Shown piece after piece: positions 1-6,968 of a stretch of DNA of 33,007 nt. The position numbers were made by a program, and so were the translations under genes. The notes beneath the pieces were generated by a model, which was not told the DNA's origin, ran no database searches, and saw only the letters and a list, made by a program, of their open reading frames with translations. The DNA lies in assembly GCA_041689285.1 (NCBI GenBank), contig JBDNGL010000029.1, forward strand, positions 1 through 33,007. Direction: 5' to 3'. How positions within the stretch are numbered: the stretch's first letter is position 1; the number at the start of each line of letters is the position of its first letter. The stretch comes from UBA2377 sp041689285 (GTDB lineage Bacteria > Verrucomicrobiota > Verrucomicrobiia > Opitutales > Opitutaceae).

Positions 1-406
1 GCTGGCCGATGAACCAGATAATGGTGGCGAGCAGCAGGGCGAAGAGGACATTGAACGTGGCGCCGGCGGCGAACACGATCATCTTGGTGGAGTAGCTGAT
101 GGGCGGGAGTTTTTCGACTTCAGCCTCGCTCTCGCCCTCGATGGCGCGCAAGTCGGCCAGCTGCGGCAAGGACACGTAGCCGCCGAGCGGGAGCAGGGAC
201 ACGCGGTAATCGACGCCATCCTTGCCGCGCCAGCCGAAGAGTTTCGGGCCGAAGCCGATGGAGAAACGCTCGACCTTTACGCCGCGGCGCCGGGCGGCGA
301 GGAAATGCCCGAGCTCATGGACGAAGATTGAGCCGCCGAAAAAGAGGACGACGAGGAAGATCGACCAGACGTTGGAGAGCAGGGCTTGAAGGAGATCGGG
401 CGACAC
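1..406 (-). CDS. rseP: Site-2 membrane metalloprotease RseP, N-terminal part (cut by window edge)
   Basis: Zinc-dependent intramembrane protease of the M50 family. In relatives it cleaves membrane-spanning anti-sigma factors and leftover signal peptides in the inner membrane. I translated it by hand from a GTG at 404-406; about 135 codons are visible before the window edge. The first membrane helix carries HELGH (the HExxH zinc motif) near residue 28, followed by the family-typical run VERFSIGFGPKLF and LLPLGGYV. A second hydrophobic segment begins near residue 110. The GTG lies 11 nt after the dxr stop, with no clear ribosome binding site and no ATG nearby, so the two are probably one transcript. 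The order uppS-cdsA-dxr-rseP is classical. The PDZ domains and the second metal-binding motif lie outside the window. Identity is confident; the exact start is less so. Confidence 0.93.
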   Translation of the reverse strand, partial: MSPDLLQALLSNVWSIFLVVLFFGGSIFVHELGHFLAARRRGVKVERFSIGFGPKLFGWRGKDGVDYRVSLLPLGGYVSLPQLADLRAIEGESEAEVEKLPPISYSTKMIVFAAGATFNVLFALLLATIIWFIGQ

Positions 407-417
407 GGGCTGATAGT

Positions 418-1587
418 TTAGAGTTTAGATTGGGCGACGTGGCGGGCCTCGGCGTCGGTGGCTAACACGGCGGCGAGGTCGGCAGCTTCGAGGTTTTTGA
501 CGGCGGTGAGAGTCTGTTCCACGACAATCGGAATCGCAAGAAAAGGGATGCGACCGCCGAGGAAAGCGGCGACGGCCACCTCGTTGGCGGCGTTGTAGAT
601 GGCCGGGGCACAGCCGCCAGCGGCCATGGCAGCCTTGGCGAGGCGCAGCATCGGGTAGCGGGATTCGTCCACCGGTCGGAAATCGAGCGACAGCAGCCGG
701 GTGAAATCGAGCGGCGTCTCGACGCCCGGGGCCCGCTCCGGATACAGCAGCGCGTGCTGGAGGGGAAAGGTCATCGAAGGCGGGCAGAGTTGCGCGAGCA
801 TGGCGCCGTCGATGAACTCGACGAGACAATGGACGATACTCTGCGGATGGAGGACGGCCTGGCACTGGTCGGGGCGCAGATTGAACAGGCACTGGGCTTC
901 CATGAGTTCGAGGCCCTTGTTCGCGAGCGTGGCGGAATCGACGGTGATCTTTGGCCCCATCGCCCAAGTGGGGTGCTTGGTCGCATCGGCCGGCGTGACG
1001 TGGGCGAGCCGATCGACCGGCCAATCGCGGAAGGCGCCGCCACTGGCCGTGAGCATAATGCGCCGGACCCCGGCGGACGGGTGCCCCGTGATGCATTGGA
1101 AGACGGCGTTGTGCTCGCTGTCCACCGGCAGGAGTTGCACGCCCTGTTTTTGGACGGCGGCCATGACAAACTTACCGGCGAGCACGAGAATTTCCTTGGA
1201 GGCAAGCGCGATGTCCTTCCCCGCGGTGATGGCCGCGAGTGTTGGTTCAAGTGCGGTGGTGCCGACGATGGCCACCAGCACGATATCGGCTTCCGGGAGC
1301 ACGGCGAGGGCGTTGAGCCCGGCGAGCCCGGCGTGAAACTGGGTGCCGGGTGCGAATCGGCCGGAGGCTTTGGCCGCCGCGCAGGCGGCCTCGTCAAAGA
1401 GACCGACCTGACGCACGCGGTGGAGGTGGGCAATGCCGGCGAGTTTTTCCCAGCCCGTGCGCGCAGTGATGCCCACGAGTTCCAGCTTGTCGGGGTGCGC
1501 GGCGATGACCCGCAGCGCATTTTCGCCAATGGAGCCGGTGGCACCGAGGAGGACGACGCGTTTGCGGGAGCTGGAGGGGTGACGCAT
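418..1587 (-). CDS. dxr: 1-deoxy-D-xylulose 5-phosphate reductoisomerase
   Basis: Second enzyme of the MEP isoprenoid pathway. It converts DXP to 2-C-methyl-D-erythritol 4-phosphate using NADPH and a divalent metal in the cytosol. The 389-residue product has the normal length. The NADPH-binding GATGSIG sits at residues 15-21. The metal ligands appear in VDSEHNAV (Asp156, Glu158), followed by TASGGAFRD, NKGLELMEA and LHPQSIVH. A TTG immediately upstream would add one residue; the ATG at 1587 is preferred. It lies 65 nt after cdsA and 11 nt before rseP on the same strand. It supplies precursors for the undecaprenyl diphosphate made by the neighbouring UppS, so the operon is functionally coherent. 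Nothing is missing. Confidence 0.98.
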   Translation of the reverse strand: MRHPSSSRKRVVLLGATGSIGENALRVIAAHPDKLELVGITARTGWEKLAGIAHLHRVRQVGLFDEAACAAAKASGRFAPGTQFHAGLAGLNALAVLPEADIVLVAIVGTTALEPTLAAITAGKDIALASKEILVLAGKFVMAAVQKQGVQLLPVDSEHNAVFQCITGHPSAGVRRIMLTASGGAFRDWPVDRLAHVTPADATKHPTWAMGPKITVDSATLANKGLELMEAQCLFNLRPDQCQAVLHPQSIVHCLVEFIDGAMLAQLCPPSMTFPLQHALLYPERAPGVETPLDFTRLLSLDFRPVDESRYPMLRLAKAAMAAGGCAPAIYNAANEVAVAAFLGGRIPFLAIPIVVEQTLTAVKNLEAADLAAVLATDAEARHVAQSKL

Positions 1588-1652
1588 CAAGTGGCGGGTG
1601 CTAGCGCGTGCTCGGATTGATCGGAGAGAGTAAGACTACGCGCATGAGTTTT

Positions 1653-2483
1653 CTAGGGTAGGCGGAACAGCAGGTAGCCGATCGGTGCCACGAGCAGCAG
1701 GCTGTCGCTCAGGTCGAAGATGCCGCCGATCCCGGGGATGAGGGCGCCGGAGTCCTTGCTGGCGGCGTGGCGCTTGATGATGGATTCCACGAGATCAGAC
1801 ACGATACCGACCACCGCAACCGGCACGGCGATGAGCGCGGCGACCAGCGGGGTGAGGTATGCGGGGAAGTAGTCGCGGGCCAACCAGGCGATGAGGGCGC
1901 CGACACCCATCGAAACGAGCACGCCCCCCGTGGCGCCTTCCCAAGTTTTCTTGGGACTTATGAGCGGTGCCATCTTGTGGCGACCGACGGCTAGGCCGGT
2001 GAGGAGGGCGCCGACATCGCAGAATTTGGCGGTAGCGATAAGCCACAAGGCGAGGAGCAGCCGACCATCGGCGGAGATCGTGTCACCGGGCAGCGGGGTC
2101 AGGATGCGCGTGAAGTATTGCAGCATGAACGCGACGTAAATGAGGCCAAAGAGGGTCGAAGCCAGGGAGGCCACACGATCAGGCCCCTCGCGTTCGCCGA
2201 GGATGCGGATGGCGAAGAAAATCACCGCGAGCGCCATGGTGTGGCCGGTGGGCAGACCAAACCGGGCCTGTAACCACGGTTCCAAGGTGATGAGCGCGCC
2301 GAGCAACAGGCCGAGCCGATCGAAGGGTTTGTAACCCGCGCCGTGCATGAGTTGGTAGAATTCACGCAGGGTGAGCACCGAGATGGCTGCGACGAGCACG
2401 AGTGCCCCGGGGGTGCGGAAGAACCACAGAATGCCGGCCACGAGCGTCCATAGCAGGACGGTGCTGAAGATGCGTTTGCTCAT
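1653..2483 (-). CDS. cdsA: Phosphatidate cytidylyltransferase (CDP-diglyceride synthase)
   Basis: Integral inner-membrane enzyme that makes CDP-diacylglycerol from phosphatidate and CTP, the branch point of phospholipid synthesis. The 276-residue protein is highly hydrophobic with about seven or eight predicted membrane segments. Near the C-terminus it carries the CTP-transferase signature SIIKRHAASKDSG followed by PGIGGIFDLSDS. In the E. coli-type signature the second half reads HGGxxDRxD. Here the His is Ile and DR is DL, while the two Asp and the KRxxxKDxG core are kept; I recall similar variants in related phyla. It starts 15 nt after the uppS stop. Function is confident from the signature and the operon position. 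Confidence 0.95.
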   Translation of the reverse strand: MSKRIFSTVLLWTLVAGILWFFRTPGALVLVAAISVLTLREFYQLMHGAGYKPFDRLGLLLGALITLEPWLQARFGLPTGHTMALAVIFFAIRILGEREGPDRVASLASTLFGLIYVAFMLQYFTRILTPLPGDTISADGRLLLALWLIATAKFCDVGALLTGLAVGRHKMAPLISPKKTWEGATGGVLVSMGVGALIAWLARDYFPAYLTPLVAALIAVPVAVVGIVSDLVESIIKRHAASKDSGALIPGIGGIFDLSDSLLLVAPIGYLLFRLP

Positions 2484-2498
2484 AACTTCAGGAAAATT

Positions 2499-3245
2499 TC
2501 ACGCCGTCACGGCGGGCTTCACCTGCTCGCCCGTGAGCCCGTAACGGCGTTCGCGCCGGCCGTATTCCACGATGGCAGCAGCGAGGTCGGCCTTGCCGAA
2601 GTCCGGCCAGAGCACCGGGCTGAAAACGAACTCGGCGTAAGCGCCCTGCAAGAGGAGGAAGTTGCTGACTCGCGTTTCGCCGGAAGTGCGGATGATCAAG
2701 TCGGGGTCGGGCAGTCCGGCGGTGTAAAGATAGCGGCTGAAAGTTTCCCACGAATTGGCGCTGGGCTCTACCTGCCCGGCGGCGACGGCGGCGGCATAGG
2801 CCCGGGCGGCGTCGGCGACCTCGGTGCGGGCACCGTAGTTGAGGGCGAGGACGAGGGTGTAATCGGTGAAGTGCGCAGTTTCGGCAATGGTGTGGGCGAG
2901 ATGCTGCTGCACCCCGACGGGCAATTGATCCGTGCGCCCGATGGTGCGAAGGCGGATGCGATTCTTGATGAAGGTATGCAGTTCTTTTTTGAGGTAATAC
3001 TCCAGCAGACCCATGAGCGCGCCAACTTCATCCGACGGGCGCTTCCAGTTTTCGACGGAAAAGGCGTAAAGGGTAAGGGTGTGCAAACCGAGTTCGCGTC
3101 CGGCGTCGGTGACCGTGCGGACCGTCTCCACGCCTCGCCGGTGACCCTCGATGCGGGGCAGGCCACGTGATTTGGCCCAACGGCCGTTGCCATCCATGAT
3201 AATGGCGACGTGCGACGGAATTTTGTCGGGGCTGGGCTGGCTCAT
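2499..3245 (-). CDS. uppS: Isoprenyl transferase (undecaprenyl diphosphate synthase)
   Basis: cis-Prenyltransferase that condenses isopentenyl diphosphate units onto farnesyl diphosphate, giving the C55 carrier lipid for peptidoglycan and O-antigen synthesis. The first ATG of a longer open frame (3323) would add 26 residues unlike the family. The ATG at 3245 (MSQPSPDK) gives 248 residues and puts the catalytic Asp at residue 18 inside IMDGNGRWA. Further family motifs are EGHRRG, YAFSVENWKRP, RTSGETRVSNFLL and AEFVFSPVLWPDF. It is the first gene of the minus-strand run that continues with cdsA, dxr and rseP. No Shine-Dalgarno sequence is visible upstream. Confidence 0.97.
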   Translation of the reverse strand: MSQPSPDKIPSHVAIIMDGNGRWAKSRGLPRIEGHRRGVETVRTVTDAGRELGLHTLTLYAFSVENWKRPSDEVGALMGLLEYYLKKELHTFIKNRIRLRTIGRTDQLPVGVQQHLAHTIAETAHFTDYTLVLALNYGARTEVADAARAYAAAVAAGQVEPSANSWETFSRYLYTAGLPDPDLIIRTSGETRVSNFLLLQGAYAEFVFSPVLWPDFGKADLAAAIVEYGRRERRYGLTGEQVKPAVTA

Positions 3246-3350
3246 GAAGGGGCGATTGAGGGCGGGAGCGGGGGCTTTGACAAGCCACCTTATAATGCCA
3301 AGAGCCCCTCGCTTTGGGAACATAGGTGAAGGTTGGCGCCTTGAGTTTTA

Positions 3351-3443
3351 GGTGGGTGGGCTGGTCGTCTGCCGACGGAGCGGTTGCGCCGCGCAATCGC
3401 CTTTACGAACGAGGGGTATCGCAAAGGGACTTGCCCGCCCACC
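3351..3443 (+). other. Candidate structured RNA element (four-way junction)
   Basis: The gap between the ldhA stop and the uppS start can fold into a closed four-way junction. The outer stem pairs 3351-3361 with 3433-3443 (11 bp, one G-U). Three arms pair 3366-3369/3374-3377, 3380-3388/3392-3400 (9 bp, one G-U, 3-nt loop) and 3401-3408/3419-3426 (8 bp, one A-C mismatch). On the plus strand two non-Watson-Crick positions become G-U wobbles, whereas on the minus strand only one does, so plus is slightly favoured. I recognise no known riboswitch or RNA family and see no T-run after it. On the minus strand it would lie in the ldhA trailer or uppS leader. This was found by eye, not by energy calculation. 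Confidence 0.3.
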
Positions 3444-3444
3444 T

Positions 3445-4431
3445 TCAGGCCAACTGGGTGCCGTCGAGGAATGGTTCACCGCGGCCGCCGCGTGCGATGT
3501 TTTCCACGGTTACGCGGGCGATCTCGGTCAGGGCTTCGGCTGTGAGGAAGGCCTGATGGGATGTGATGAGGACATTGGCAAAGGTGAGCAGGCGGGAGAG
3601 TTCGTCGTCTTCCAGCACCACGCCGGAGAGGTCCTCGAAGAAGACGCCCTCCTCTTCCTCGTAAACATCGAGGGCGACACCGCCGAGGTGGCGCGACTTG
3701 AGTGCGGCGATCAAGGCGGTGGTCTCAACGAGCTTGCCGCGACTGGTGTTCACGAGGAAGGCGCCGGGTTTCATTTGCGCGAGAGTCGTGGCGTTGATGA
3801 GATGGTGGGTCTCGGGGGTCAGCGGAGTGTGCAACGAAACGATGTCGGCGGCCGGCAGGAGGTCCGCCAGTGGCACGTAGGTGACGCCATGGGCGGTGGC
3901 CCAGACGGGGTTGGGCGCGGGGTCGCAGGCGTGGACGCGGGCACCGAAGCCACGGAAAATCTGGGCGGTGAGTTGACCGATCTTGCCGGTGCCGATGATC
4001 CCCACGGTCTTGCCGTGCACATCGAAACCGACGAGGCCGGCGAGCGAGAAATTGTGTTCGCGCACACGATTGTAGGCGCGGTGGATCTTGCGGTTGAGCG
4101 TGAGCAGCAACGCGACGGTGTGCTCGGCCACGGCGTGGGGCGAATAGGCCGGCACGCGGGTGACGGCGAGGCCGAGGGTCTTCGCCGCTGGCAGGTCGAT
4201 GTGATTGAAGCCCGCACTGCGCAGAGCGATGTGTCGCACGCCGAGGGCGGCGAGCTTCTCCAGACAGGGCCGGTCAAGCCGGTCATTGACAAACGCGCAC
4301 ACGGCGGTGGCCCCGCGGGCGGTCTCAGCGGTGTCTGCCGTCAACCGGAAGTCGTGGCAGCGCCAGTCAATGTGACGGGGGAAGTAGTCGCGATCGTAGG
4401 GCTTGGTGTCGTAGAAGGCGGTGGGAGTCAT
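3445..4431 (-). CDS. ldhA: D-lactate dehydrogenase (2-hydroxyacid dehydrogenase family)
   Basis: NADH-dependent cytosolic enzyme that reduces pyruvate to D-lactate, typical of fermentation. The 328-residue length matches E. coli LdhA. The Rossmann motif GTGKIG is at residues 147-152. The catalytic Arg231 (NTSRGKLV), Glu260 (DVYEEE) and His292 (TSHQAF) are all present, and DVYEEEEGVFFED is characteristic of the LdhA branch. A longer frame (to 4515) exists but its extra N-terminus is the reading-frame shadow of the upstream ATPase remnant. The ATG at 4431 forms an ATGA overlap with that remnant's stop, so the two genes were once translationally coupled. It is now apparently the only intact gene of that unit. 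A related 2-hydroxyacid substrate cannot be excluded. Confidence 0.93.
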   Translation of the reverse strand: MTPTAFYDTKPYDRDYFPRHIDWRCHDFRLTADTAETARGATAVCAFVNDRLDRPCLEKLAALGVRHIALRSAGFNHIDLPAAKTLGLAVTRVPAYSPHAVAEHTVALLLTLNRKIHRAYNRVREHNFSLAGLVGFDVHGKTVGIIGTGKIGQLTAQIFRGFGARVHACDPAPNPVWATAHGVTYVPLADLLPAADIVSLHTPLTPETHHLINATTLAQMKPGAFLVNTSRGKLVETTALIAALKSRHLGGVALDVYEEEEGVFFEDLSGVVLEDDELSRLLTFANVLITSHQAFLTAEALTEIARVTVENIARGGRGEPFLDGTQLA

Positions 4432-4946
4432 GTGGGGCGGGTTTTTTGAGTGATTAATTTTTTCACTTCGACGGCGAAGAAGATGATGAGACCGACGGCA
4501 ACGATGCGTAGCCACGATTCCAGACTAATGGGCGCGGTATGAAACAGCCGGTTCATGAACGGGGCTTAGGTAAAAAGCAATTGCGCGACGATCATCGCAC
4601 CGGCCCCGGCGAGGGTTTCGCCTTCCGCCTGCAGCTCTCCGAGAAACAGGGCAAAGGCTCCGATCGTCATGAAGATCGAGACGATCACGGTGCGCACAAT
4701 CAGGGTGCGTGTAAGCAGCGGCTTGGCGGGATCGCGCGGCGGGCGCTGCATGAGGTTGGGTGCCTTGGGTTCGAAGACCAGCATGAGGCCGAGCAGGACG
4801 GCCGTGCCGCACGGTGACTTCATTGGGGCCGTGGCGTTGCTGGCGGGAGGTGACTGCGGCGGCGCTGAGTCCGTGGTCGAGCTTGCTTTCAAGTTTCGTC
4901 AACACCTCGGCGGGCGGCAGGCTGTGTCAGTTACTTTTACATCCAT
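4428..4946 (-). pseudogene. Decayed P-type cation-transporting ATPase (internal deletions, frameshift, stop)
   Basis: Three separated pieces of a Ca2+/Mg2+-type P-ATPase survive in order. The N-terminal domain (LTKLESKLDHGLSAAAV, then RHGPNEVTV) runs from about 4920 to 4809. At about 4807 the reading frame changes and the sequence jumps to the late membrane region: GLMLVFEPKAPNLM, then RPPRDPAKPLLTRTL. After a second apparent deletion comes AQLLFT, a TAA at 4566-4568 where the family has Tyr (YAPFMNRLF), and then NRLFHTAPISLESWL to a TGA at 4428-4430. The phosphorylation (DKTGT) and ATP-binding domains are gone. The first in-frame ATG at 4946 needs a one-base shift to join the N-terminal piece. 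The identity rests on remembered family motifs. No function is expected, but the transcript may still serve ldhA. Confidence 0.85.
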
Positions 4947-5119
4947 GCCGGGTCAGCCTAATCCAACAATGGATGCGGCAACAGTCAGGTATTGGCATTT
5001 CTTGCGCAAATCTGGCGGTGCAGTCGCGAGATCTGCCGGGCACCGCCTGCACTACTCTATAGCCATGATGTTCGGGTATCTTTACTGCTGAATGCTGTTC
5101 GCCGGTGTCCGTAGGTGGC
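4947..5119. other. Intergenic region between tag and the ATPase remnant
   Basis: No gene is supported here; a 91-residue open frame running through it on the minus strand overlaps tag and has no family features. The stretch is visibly less GC-rich than its surroundings. It holds an 8-bp inverted repeat, GGCGGTGC at 5014-5021 and GCACCGCC at 5040-5047, with an 18-nt spacer and no T-run. It probably contained the promoter of the lost ATPase-ldhA unit, but I cannot point to convincing -35 and -10 boxes. Confidence 0.4.
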
Positions 5120-5692
5120 TCAGCGCAGCTTGGCGCAGGTCGCGTGGCGGGGACAGGTGACGAGGTGGTCGTTGACCATGCCGCAGGCTTGCATGAAGGC
5201 ATACATGATGGTGGTGCCGACGAATTTGAAATTGCGCGCGAGGAGGTCCTTACTCAGGGCGTCGCTCTCGGGCGAGCGCGTGGGCACGTCCTGCATCTTA
5301 AGCCGACGGTTGACGATGGGTTTGCCGCCCACGAAGCACCACAGGTAGCGGTCGAAGGAACCGAACTCCATTTGCACGGCGAGAAAGGCGGCGGCGTTCC
5401 GGATGGTGGCAGCGATTTTCAGGCGATTGCGCACGATGCCGGCGTCGACGAGGAGCGCGGCGACTTTGCGGTCGTCGTAGCGGGCGATCTTCCCTGCATC
5501 GAAACCGTCGAAGGCATGGCGGTAGTTTTTCCGCTTGTTCAAGATGGTGGTCCAGCTCAGCCCGGCCTGCGCGCCTTCGAGGATGAGAAGCTCGAAGAGC
5601 GCGCGGTCGTCGTGCAGGGGCACCCCCCATTCGGCGTCGTGATACGCGGTGTTCGGTTCGGTGTGGGCCCAGGGGCAGCGGGTGGATTTCAT
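5120..5692 (-). CDS. tag: DNA-3-methyladenine glycosylase I
   Basis: Base-excision repair enzyme that removes 3-methyladenine from alkylated DNA. The 190-residue protein matches E. coli Tag (187 residues). The N-terminus RCPWAHTEP followed by YHDAEWGVP supplies zinc ligands Cys6 and His18. The C-terminal VNDHLVTC supplies His176 and Cys180. The active-site segment LFELLILEGAQAGLSWTTIL contains the conserved Glu39. A longer open frame to 5794 adds 34 residues with no family resemblance, so the ATG at 5692 is used. It stands alone between two decayed genes. A palindrome 24-41 nt upstream may be an operator. Confidence 0.96.
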   Translation of the reverse strand: MKSTRCPWAHTEPNTAYHDAEWGVPLHDDRALFELLILEGAQAGLSWTTILNKRKNYRHAFDGFDAGKIARYDDRKVAALLVDAGIVRNRLKIAATIRNAAAFLAVQMEFGSFDRYLWCFVGGKPIVNRRLKMQDVPTRSPESDALSKDLLARNFKFVGTTIMYAFMQACGMVNDHLVTCPRHATCAKLR

Positions 5693-5715
5693 GCGGGGCA
5701 GTATCGCAGGGATGT

Positions 5716-5733
5716 CTGACAGCGTCCTGTCAG
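5716..5733. promoter_or_regulatory. Palindrome upstream of tag, possible operator
   Basis: CTGACAG-CGTC-CTGTCAG is a perfect 7-bp inverted repeat with a 4-nt spacer, centred about 33 nt upstream of the tag ATG. Flanking TGTC and GACA extend the symmetry imperfectly. Its place in the presumed promoter region suggests a repressor or activator site, but it could equally form a small hairpin. I do not recognise it as a known operator. Confidence 0.3.
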
Positions 5734-5846
5734 GAGACAAATCGTTTTGCCGCCGAGTGCACGGATGAAAATGGATGACTGCGGAGCATGTCATGGTTTT
5801 CGGATGACCGGTTGTCCGTGTCGATCCGGGTTTGGTTCAGGCGCGC

Positions 5847-5977
5847 GGCCGGCACGGAGGCCGGCCCTCCAGCTGAGCAGCCCTGGAGGGCGGACCTCTG
5901 CGTCCGCCAGAATCACTAAGGAATTTGGAGGGCCCTCTCTGGGGGGCCAGGGCTCGGATCGCCAGGACGCGAGCCCT
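5847..5977. repeat. Cluster of short REP-like palindromic repeats
   Basis: Four related imperfect hairpins lie side by side, each beginning with GGAGGGC on one strand: 5847-5870 (minus), 5885-5908 (plus), 5927-5948 (plus) and 5949-5979 (minus). They share the layout GGAGGGC, a short GC-rich arm, a TC-rich loop and the matching arm; for example GGAGGGCGGACC is followed by TCTGC and GTCCGCC. The segment 5919-5957 recurs at 12208-12246. The units lie in the non-coding gap beside the decayed lipocalin gene, and I see no transposase nearby. This fits a REP-type intergenic repeat family. Confidence 0.7.
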
Positions 5978-6002
5978 CCACCAGCAAGGTTTCCGGACAG
6001 GC

Positions 6003-6305
6003 GTTTCGGGGTAATTCTGCTGGCGGCGGCACCTTGGCGACCTTGGCCGGATCGTAGCCCTGCGCGGCCACACGGCGCAGGATGTCTGCCTACACCTTGT
6101 CGGGCAGGACGCGGTCGAGCGTGGCGACTTTCCCGGTTTCCATGAAGGAGGGGATGTTGGCGATCCCGCGCCAGTCACCCAAGTAGCGATCAAGATCCAC
6201 GTAGGGCACAGTGCGAAGCGGTAGCTGTTTCATAATGGTTCAACCCGCGAGGAACACCGCAGGTAAAAAGAGTGATAGGCGGAAGGCAAAGGTCTCACGA
6301 ATGAG
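6003..6305 (-). pseudogene. Decayed lipocalin-family outer-membrane lipoprotein (Blc-like)
   Basis: Remnant of a bacterial lipocalin. Reading on the minus strand from 6302, a lipoprotein signal peptide can be followed (RETFAFRLSLFLPAVFLAG). The lipobox Cys codon is replaced by TGA at 6240-6242 where LAGC is expected. It continues in frame as TVPYVDLDRYLGDW then IANIPSFMETGKVAT, the lipocalin N-terminus. It then jumps directly to the family C-terminus, LDRVLPDKV, a TAG at 6090-6092 (probably an old CAG), and ADILRRVAAQGYDPAKV. Roughly the central 100 residues of the barrel are missing. The present start-like codon at 6302 is ATT, so the true start is probably lost. The end is taken where similarity fades near the repeat cluster. 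Confidence 0.75.
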
Positions 6306-6386
6306 ACGCCGAGAAGGCCCGGGGAGGCCAGCAGCGGCTCGACAATCCAGAACACGGCTGCAGCTTCAGGGTTTCCCTTACCTCTT

Positions 6387-6806
6387 ATGAAACTCCTGAA
6401 TCTCAATTTCATCGACCGCAGTCCCGATATTGCCCTGCTCGGGCTGCGGGTATGGCTCGGGCTGGCGATGTTCTGGCTCCACGGCTCCGGCAAGTTCATC
6501 AACCTGATCAACGGCACCTCGAAGTTTTCCGATCCACTGGGCATTGGCCAGATCCCCAGCCTGATTCTGGTGATTTTTGCTGAAGTGGTGTGCGCGCTGC
6601 TGCTGGTGGCGGGTGTTTACACGCGGTTCTGTGCGCTGATGCTCGCGATCACGATGGGCGTGGCGTTTTTCATCTCACACAGTGCGAAGCTCAGCGGGCC
6701 GGGCAATGGTGAGCTGGCGTTCATTTTTCTTGCCGGATTTGTTGCGTTGGTCGTGGCCGGTGGCGGGCGTTTTGGCTTCGACCAAAAACTTAGGGCCAAG
6801 GGCTGA
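6387..6806 (+). CDS. DoxX family membrane protein
   Basis: Small four-helix inner-membrane protein of the DoxX family (139 residues). Helices lie at roughly residues 15-35, 55-80, 85-105 and 110-130. The segment RVWLGLAMFWLHGSGKFINL contains the family's helix-1 pattern ending in a conserved Gly-Lys. The DoxX family is functionally diverse (respiratory, redox and metal-linked roles), so no reaction is assigned. It starts 81 nt from the lipocalin remnant, in the opposite direction, and is apparently monocistronic. A second DoxX gene in this window (20659-21123) belongs to the bufferin locus; this one has no such neighbours. No obvious promoter is visible. Confidence 0.85.
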   Translation: MKLLNLNFIDRSPDIALLGLRVWLGLAMFWLHGSGKFINLINGTSKFSDPLGIGQIPSLILVIFAEVVCALLLVAGVYTRFCALMLAITMGVAFFISHSAKLSGPGNGELAFIFLAGFVALVVAGGGRFGFDQKLRAKG

Positions 6807-6968
6807 TGCGACCGGTTGGCCGGCAAATGCCGAGAGTGTGACGGCTTCGGTTCGGCTCACGGGTCTGGAAAGGAACGGCTCGGTTTGCCGCCGAAAAAGT
6901 CCGTGGTTCAAATACAAAAATACGCGGCCTCCAACCGCAGCCTGAGCCCTGCGGATCACTTATCGGAA

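Noticed and set aside
754..1620. Long plus-strand open frame of 288 codons opposite dxr
   Set aside because: It lies wholly within a certain gene on the other strand and has no recognisable motif; long antisense frames are common in GC-rich DNA.
3277..3296. TTGACA and TATAAT on the plus strand
   Set aside because: The boxes are ideal but only 8 nt apart, too close for a sigma-70 promoter, and no plus-strand gene follows except the uncertain RNA element.
3352..4449. 365-codon plus-strand open frame opposite ldhA
   Set aside because: Gly/Glu/Asp-rich shadow of the dehydrogenase frame with no domain; ldhA has all catalytic residues.
4927..5202. 91-codon minus-strand frame over the tag/ATPase gap
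   Set aside because: Overlaps the end of tag in another frame and shows no family pattern.
6895..6940. GTGGTTCAAATAC resembling a tRNA T-arm
   Set aside because: No matching T-stem, anticodon arm or acceptor stem can be drawn around it.
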